From assembly GCA_009602725.1 (NCBI GenBank), contig WELB01000270.1:25533-38176 (forward strand): DNA of 12,644 nt, read 5' to 3'. Positions 8,376-12,644 of the stretch are shown here, piece after piece (the stretch's first letter is position 1; every line of letters begins with the position of its first letter). This DNA comes from Spirogloea muscicola. Lineage: Eukaryota; Streptophyta; Zygnematophyceae; Spirogloeales; Spirogloeaceae. Below the pieces are notes generated by a model. It was not told the DNA's origin. It saw only the letters and a list, made by a program, of their open reading frames with translations, and did no database searches. A program made the translations under genes and the position numbers.

Positions 8376-10265
8376 CATTACCACGATTGAAAGCGACTGT
8401 AATCGCCACGTCGGGAGATGCTGCATGAGTCGGATTACTGGGAGGGAGGAGCTCCAGCTGCAGGCGGCAGTGGGCTGCATGTGATTGCCATCGATTCTCA
8501 CCTAAGCGGCTGAGAGCAAACGAGGTCCGGTTGAATCTCCCGGACTTGCCATGCCCAGAGCATGCTACAACAAGGGAGTGGTCTGCTTTCAACTGTCTGA
8601 GGTGTCAGGGTTGCTGCGATTCCGTGACAAGAGCTATGCACGTGCTGATGGCCGGTGCTGCTGGCTTGCCTGATGCCAAGGTCACTGCCACAGCTAAGCG
8701 TCTGAGGTGGTCATGAGCGGTAGTCGAAGTAACTCTGTGCGACGTCAGGACCTGACAAATAATGACGCCAGCCAGCACGCAAGCTGCTTGCTATATAGTC
8801 CAACAGCCTGTACCAGACTGTCCGCTGAGTATGTGTATGGGCATACAGGCGCTTGGCGAATTGGTGGCTCTGCCCAGGGGGAGGATAATTGGGAAGACCA
8901 TGCCCATGAAGACCTGGTACACAATGGGAGGATAGTTGGGCTCCAACGAATCTGACACATAGGAACATACTTGTCAACTGCTCCTGATCCACTATGAGTG
9001 GATCTGAGTGGCATGCTCTGATGATTTTGGCCTTTCCGTGCAGCAAGAGAGCAGCTTCTGCGTGAGCTGATGTACTCCAGACAGAACAATCAGTCTTGGT
9101 GTTGAATCCCAAGCCATCCACATGAAGATGCAGTTGCACGTGCATTGTTTCCTACATATGAAATGCACTCTTGGATATTTCAGGAAGATGACAAGACTTG
9201 CAGGCAGTACAAGAAGGAATGCAAGCGGAAATGAAGAGTGTGTCTTCAAAAGCCTTCAGGTTTATGCTGCAAAACTGTGTTTTGAAAGTCAATCGATTGC
9301 TGGGATGGAGGAAACGTGCTAAATGGACTCTCCTAGATTGCCGTGATACTTCTCATCCACACGTATGCTACATAGCCATTGATACTTTCTCGGTGACGAT
9401 CTTGTGGTCCTCACGAAATTTGTCTACCCAACAGCAAGGTCCAATATCGCGTGCTCAGTCTCGCAAATAATTTCGAAGTGTATGTGCTGGAACGTTGCAG
9501 TCAATGCTACGGCCCTGCTACTTTCCGCATGGGTGTGTGCCAATATGACATATGTGGCATAGTACTAAGAAGTGTGTTGGGTTGTTTCTCTCTAAAGAGC
9601 ACAGAGGCTCTATAAAAGCTCCTGCCACATGTGTATCCTGTTTAACCTGCACAATGCAGATAGCTGTTCTCACAATGGGCCGGAGCTTGGGGGCCGGCCC
9701 TGCACAGAGAACAGGAAGAAGCCAGCATATACGGCTGCAAGTATGAGTTGAGACTTCAAAGATCAGATTGAGTCGCACCAGGCCCTGCACACTGTGCTTG
9801 AGCAAGCAACAAGAAGGGGCGACTGTCAAGCCGTGCTCAGTAGTGCAGCGGGAAGGTCTACCTCTTCGCCGGGTCGCAGGTCTCCAGCCCAAGAAGGGCC
9901 ACGCATGGTCGCAACTGTGCACGGTACTTGCAACTGCACACTTGCACATTGAATAGGAGTCTCCGCATGAGCAAGACAAGACGAGAATACGCTCCTGCTG
10001 AAAATTGGTAACGAACAAAGCCAAACAGCGCATCAATCGTTGCCATCACGGCTGGCTGCAGTCCTGACGCTGACCCAGACAGTGACCTCGGCCCTGACCA
10101 CACGCGGCCAAGTCGAGCTCAACACTGTGCGGATAGTGGGCGGAATGTCACTTCTTCCAAATTCAGTTCAGATTTGTTTGTGCTCACCCGTGGGTACTAA
10201 TGTCACCTTAGGCACCTTACTTTAGGTCTCCGTATTAAGTAGCCTTGTTTGATCTGCCATAGACA
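8376..10265. other. Unassigned region, no recognised gene
   Basis: I recognise no protein family, tRNA or rRNA here. Several frames are open on both strands, the longest at 10036-9518 (minus, 172 codons) and 9145-8711 (minus, 144 codons), but they are Cys/His/Ser-rich without family motifs. A plus frame at 9752-9951 (DQIESHQALHTVLEQATRRG and a Ser/Pro/Arg-rich tail) and a minus stretch at about 8950-8875 (PPIVYQVFMGMVFPIILPL, hydrophobic) have a coding look and flanking AG/GT dinucleotides, so small exons of an unknown gene are possible. A short match to the retroelement (minus SYFDYR at about 8735-8712) suggests more decayed repeats. Confidence 0.4.
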
Positions 10266-10338
10266 CTGCCTGGACAATTTATTGGCTTGAATGGGCCTCA
10301 CTTTCAACTTAGGCGCCCCACGCGCCTTCTCTCTCTTC
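10266..10338 (+). repeat. Dispersed repeat module 1, copy B
   Basis: CTGCCTGGACAATTTATTGG, then CTTGAATGGGCC and a GCGCCCCACGCGCC core followed by TTCTCTCTCTT, match copies A, C and D in order. No module 2 follows before copy C begins at 10470, so this copy is a solo or truncated unit. Confidence 0.65.
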
Positions 10339-10469
10339 CAACGCCCCCCAACCAGACCCGCGCCTCCGTACTGCGGCGCACCGGCGTCGGCGGAGATGCC
10401 AGGAGGTCCTCATCGCTTCTCTCAACCTCCTGAGCTTTGTTATATGTAGACTTGTTTTGCACTCTAGTT

Positions 10470-10580
10470 TCTGCCTGAACGATGTACTAAATGACTTGGC
10501 CTCCTTTCCCTTTTATGCGCACCACGCGCAGTCTCTCGCTTGTGCTGTCCATTCTTTTCGGGCTGGCTTTTCACAGCCCT
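10470..10580 (+). repeat. Composite dispersed repeat, modules 1 and 2 (copies C and G)
   Basis: Module 1 (10470-10540: TCTGCCTGAACGATGTA, core ATGCGCACCACGCGC) is followed directly by module 2 (10546-10580: GTCCATTCTTTTCGGGCTGG then CTTTTCACAGCCC). This is the most compact arrangement of the two modules in the window and probably defines the unit. It abuts the 3' end of retroelement copy 1 at about 10643. Confidence 0.7.
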
Positions 10581-10642
10581 CGCCCCCTTTGGATGAGCTA
10601 CTTTCTGTCAAGCCATGGCCCCCTTCTGGAAGAAACAATTTT

Positions 10643-11118
10643 GTGTATTTGAAATAAACGAGGGCCAAATGGCCAAGTACAAAGGCAAGCACATCTAAAG
10701 ACCTACATAACCTTCAGCAAATTGACCCGCTCAGTAACCACGGGTTCAAACTTAAAAACCACTAATCGATGCCTGAATACCAGATGTCAGATAGAAGCCC
10801 TTCTGCCACCAACTGAGCTCGCCCAGCTTTCTGGTGCAAAGCATTAGCCTGGGCTCGCGGCAAACAGGCCGATACTCGTTGTCGCAAGAACGACAGATGT
10901 GCAGCTGGCAAGCCCATCTCAGCTGGAAACGCGTCTGCACGACGTGTGTAACCTACATTGGCAATATTCTGGAGAAGTGTGTGGAAGCGAGGACCCAGAC
11001 AGCCAAAGATGTCGATTGCCGTTGGCAGGAGCTGATTGCATTGGGGGTAATCAGAGTAGTGCTGAAAGAGCTGGAAGAGCTGCCTCCTCATTTGAAAGGC
11101 TCTTCCAATGGAGGGCAA
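10643..11118 (-). mobile_element. Retroelement 3' fragment, copy 1 (C-terminal domain after reverse transcriptase)
   Basis: The minus strand carries an open frame from 11118 to 10762 reading HYSDYPQCNQLLPTAIDIFG, then CLGPRFHTLLQNIAN and LSFLRQRVSACLPRAQANAL, and ending at TAG. A non-coding tail follows to about 10643. The same coding and tail sequence recurs as a direct copy at 11373-11800, about nine tenths identical by eye in the best part. The pattern (Lys-rich His-Tyr segment, then a Pro-Ala-x-D-x-F-G block) resembles the region after the reverse transcriptase in algal retroelements; assignment to a restriction-like endonuclease region is inference. No reverse transcriptase core is present, so this is a 5'-truncated, non-autonomous relic. 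Confidence 0.6.
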
Positions 11119-11372
11119 TTGGCTTTGTCAGGTCAGCCCAGAGGAATGTACAAGTTGTGAAAAGGTTACGATATTTCTCTTCCCCCTGCAGTTGTGCTTT
11201 CGTTCCATTACTTAAGGCCGTCTTACATTAGAGAGTGGCTCTCCAATCGGGGCAAGGGCTGTAATAAGCCAGGCCGAAGCCAGCCTCTTACATTTATTTG
11301 TTCGTACTCTTTGTATGAAGAGTGTACTGGCTAGCATTGGCATCAGCATCGAGCTCTTCCAAGGGAATTGTC
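11119..11372. other. Spacer between two direct retroelement copies
   Basis: No gene or recognised repeat. It separates copy 1 from the 3' tail of copy 2. Confidence 0.6.
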
Positions 11373-12078
11373 GTGTATTTGAAAGAAACGAAGGCCAAAT
11401 AGCTAAGTTCAAAGGCAAGCACATCTGAAGACCTACATACCTACGGCAGATTGACCCGCTCAGTAACCACGGCTTCAAACATAAAGGTTGCTTATTGATG
11501 CCTGACTACTAGATGGCAGATTGATTACGAAGCCCTTCTGCCACCAACTAGAGCTCGCCCAGCTTTCTAGAGCAAAGCATTAGCCTGAGCACGCTGCAAA
11601 CAGGCCGAAACTCGTCGTTGCAAGAACGACAGATATGCAGCTGGCAAGCCCATCTCAGCTGGGAACTTATCTTCATGTCGTGTGTAGATTGGCTATATTC
11701 TGCAGGAGAGTGTGAAAACGAAGACCTAAGCAGCCAAAGATGTCGACTGCCGCTGGCAGGAGCTGATCGCATTGGGATAATCGGAGTTGTGCTGCATCTT
11801 ACTTTGCTCTGCACTGTCCACTGCGTGGCCAGCAATGTGTGTCGATGCTGGACCGTTGTTGGCCTCCGTAAGAACAACATCGACCAAGGCCCGTGGTCCT
11901 CCACCAGGTTGCACGCCCACAATTTCAAATGTTGATGTTGACGTTCCTGGGCATCCGTGGTGATAGGCATGATGTTGTTCACTTCCACAACCGCACGCTA
12001 CCCGGCGTCGCGGATCAAACCCGCCAGGGCATCGCCGAGGAGGTTGTGGTTGCCCACAACTTCCGGTCCAGTGGGGCA
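11373..12078 (-). mobile_element. Retroelement 3' fragment, copy 2, longer and frame-broken
   Basis: This copy extends further 5' than copy 1. Read on the minus strand, it gives DALAGLIRDAG, VEVNNIMPITTDAQERQHQH, EIVGVQPGGGPRALVDVVLT, then AEQSKMQHNSDY, LLPAAVDIFGCLG and the C-terminal part, spread over different frames, so several indels and stops break it. The order E ... E/D-IV ... VDV ... AE..K resembles a PD-(D/E)XK-type endonuclease region of some non-LTR elements (inference). The non-coding tail matches copy 1 from GTGTATTTGAAA at about 11373. Its 5' part is the left arm of the inverted repeat at 11913-12284. Confidence 0.6.
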
Positions 12079-12284
12079 ACTCAAATGTGAGTGGCTCAGC
12101 AACCTCTGCACGGAGCCACACTGGACCGGAAGTGGTGGGCATCCACAACCATGCTCCGCGATGCCCTGGCGGGTTTGATGCGCGACGCTCGGTACCGTGC
12201 GGTCGTGGAAGTGGATGATAACATGCCTATCGCCACGGATGCCCAGGGACGTCATCATCGCCTCACACTTGACATTGTGGGCGT
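11913..12284. repeat. Imperfect inverted repeat (head-to-head retroelement fragments)
   Basis: The left arm 11913-12073 and right arm 12119-12284 are reverse complements along their length, with roughly four of five bases matching by eye. Landmarks are ACGCCCACAAT against ATTGTGGGCGT, CTGGGCATCCGTGG against CCACGGATGCCCAG, CAAACCCGCCAGGGCATCGC against GCGATGCCCTGGCGGGTTTG, and TTCCGGTCCAGTG against CACTGGACCGGAA. The spacer is 45 bases. Both arms code for the same retroelement segment (DALAGLxRDA ... MPIxTDAQ) in opposite directions, so the structure is two opposed copies rather than a simple MITE. Confidence 0.85.
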
Positions 12285-12412
12285 CAATCTGGCCGCGCTT
12301 TCTTCTTGTTGCACGCCCACAATGTCAACTGGTGGCTGGGAAAGGCCAGCCCAAAGGAATGGACAAGGTCTGAAGGAGCCGGAGTGCAACCTGGTGGAAG
12401 ACCACGGGCAGG
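12119..12412 (+). mobile_element. Retroelement fragment, copy 4, plus orientation, interrupted
   Basis: The plus frame reads LDRKWWASTTMLRDALAGLM, RAVVEVDDNMPIATDAQGR and LDIVGV up to 12284. The expected continuation GVQPGG.PRA (GTGCAACCTGGTGG) appears only at 12385-12412. The intervening 100 bases (12285-12384) hold an inverted duplicate of the upstream end plus dispersed module 2, so they look like an insertion or rearrangement inside the fragment. No obvious target-site duplication beyond one or two bases is visible. Confidence 0.6.
12269..12328. repeat. Perfect 16-base inverted repeat, 28-base loop
   Basis: TTGACATTGTGGGCGT (12269-12284) is the exact reverse complement of ACGCCCACAATGTCAA (12313-12328). 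The arm is also the outer end of the larger inverted repeat, so the same sequence occurs three times: 11913-11927 imperfectly, 12269-12284 and 12313-12328. Confidence 0.95.
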
Positions 12413-12509
12413 TCCAAGGGTGACGGGGGTTGTGAAAAGCGAGAGAAGGCGCGCGGTGCGCATGAGATTAAAGCTAGGCCAATTCAAGCCAATACATTGT
12501 TCAGGCAGA
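12327..12509 (-). repeat. Composite dispersed repeat, modules 1 and 2 (copies D and H), minus orientation
   Basis: On the minus strand module 1 (12509-12438: GCCTGAACAATGTATTGGCT, core ATGCGCACCGCGCGCC, TTCTCTCGC) is followed by module 2 (12373-12327: TCCATTCCTTTGGGCTGGCC and its hairpin). Module order and orientation match 10470-10580 and the 7169/7555 pair. A retroelement piece (about 12385-12412) lies between the two modules, showing nesting. Module 2 here is identical over 47 bases to 7955-8001. Confidence 0.7.
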
Positions 12510-12644
12510 AAATGCAGGAAGTGCAAAGAATGCAGCGCAAAGAATGTGGCTACATGAAATGACGCCCTATACTAGGAGGGCCGGAGGTGCCACAGAGTGG
12601 GGGAAGCCGTGCTGACGGGGGCCATGTCGACTCGACCTGTACCA
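12510..12644. other. Right edge, nothing recognised
   Basis: No gene or repeat recognised before the window ends. Confidence 0.5.

Noticed and set aside
9518-10036. 172-codon minus frame
   Set aside because: Cys/His/Ser-rich with no recognised motif, overlapped by open frames on both strands, and no splice logic.
10725-10760. GGGTTCAAAC resembling a tRNA T-loop
   Set aside because: No matching acceptor, D or anticodon stems; the sequence is part of the retroelement tail and recurs altered in copy 2 (GGCTTCAAAC).
1-12644. Bacterial operon, CRISPR array, defence island or prophage
   Set aside because: No regularly spaced repeats, no ribosome-binding-site-led gene clusters, and both clear genes are spliced eukaryotic genes.

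Overview
The window looks like nuclear DNA of a green alga, probably a chlorophyte. Genes are cut into many small exons by GT-AG introns of about 180-390 bases. One gene encodes a photosynthetic flavodiiron protein, a family kept in cyanobacteria, green algae, mosses and gymnosperms. Gene 5' ends sit in very GC-rich DNA, and TGTAA motifs of the chlorophyte poly(A) type lie in the intergenic stretch. The species cannot be named from sequence alone.

Layout. (1) 1-665: a GC-rich block followed by degenerate telomere-like CCCTAAA DNA; probably the 5' part of the next gene, but its first exon is unresolved. (2) 666-1478, plus strand: three exons of SDHAF2/SdhE, the mitochondrial factor that attaches FAD to succinate dehydrogenase. 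(3) 1479-2023: short convergent intergenic stretch. (4) 2024-6870, minus strand: a complete class C flavodiiron protein of FLVB/Flv3 type in 12 exons, 573 residues from the first in-frame ATG, with all seven di-iron ligands. A probable transit-peptide region lies at 6871-7076; its frame is broken exactly where the sequence carries an ambiguous base (6918). (5) 7077-12644: no gene recognised. This part is a graveyard of repeats: at least four fragments of one retroelement 3' region (two as direct copies, two head to head as an imperfect inverted repeat), and a short two-module dispersed repeat whose module order is kept.

The two genes converge tail to tail. Both concern flavoproteins, but in different organelles (mitochondrial FAD attachment; chloroplast FMN/di-iron O2 reduction), so their adjacency is most likely chance. 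The flavodiiron protein would work as an electron outlet after photosystem I, usually as a heteromer with a FLVA partner that is not in this window. I found no undescribed system that I can defend. The items most worth a second look are the N-terminal frame break of the flavodiiron gene, the foldback retroelement structure at 11913-12328, and the composite dispersed repeat.
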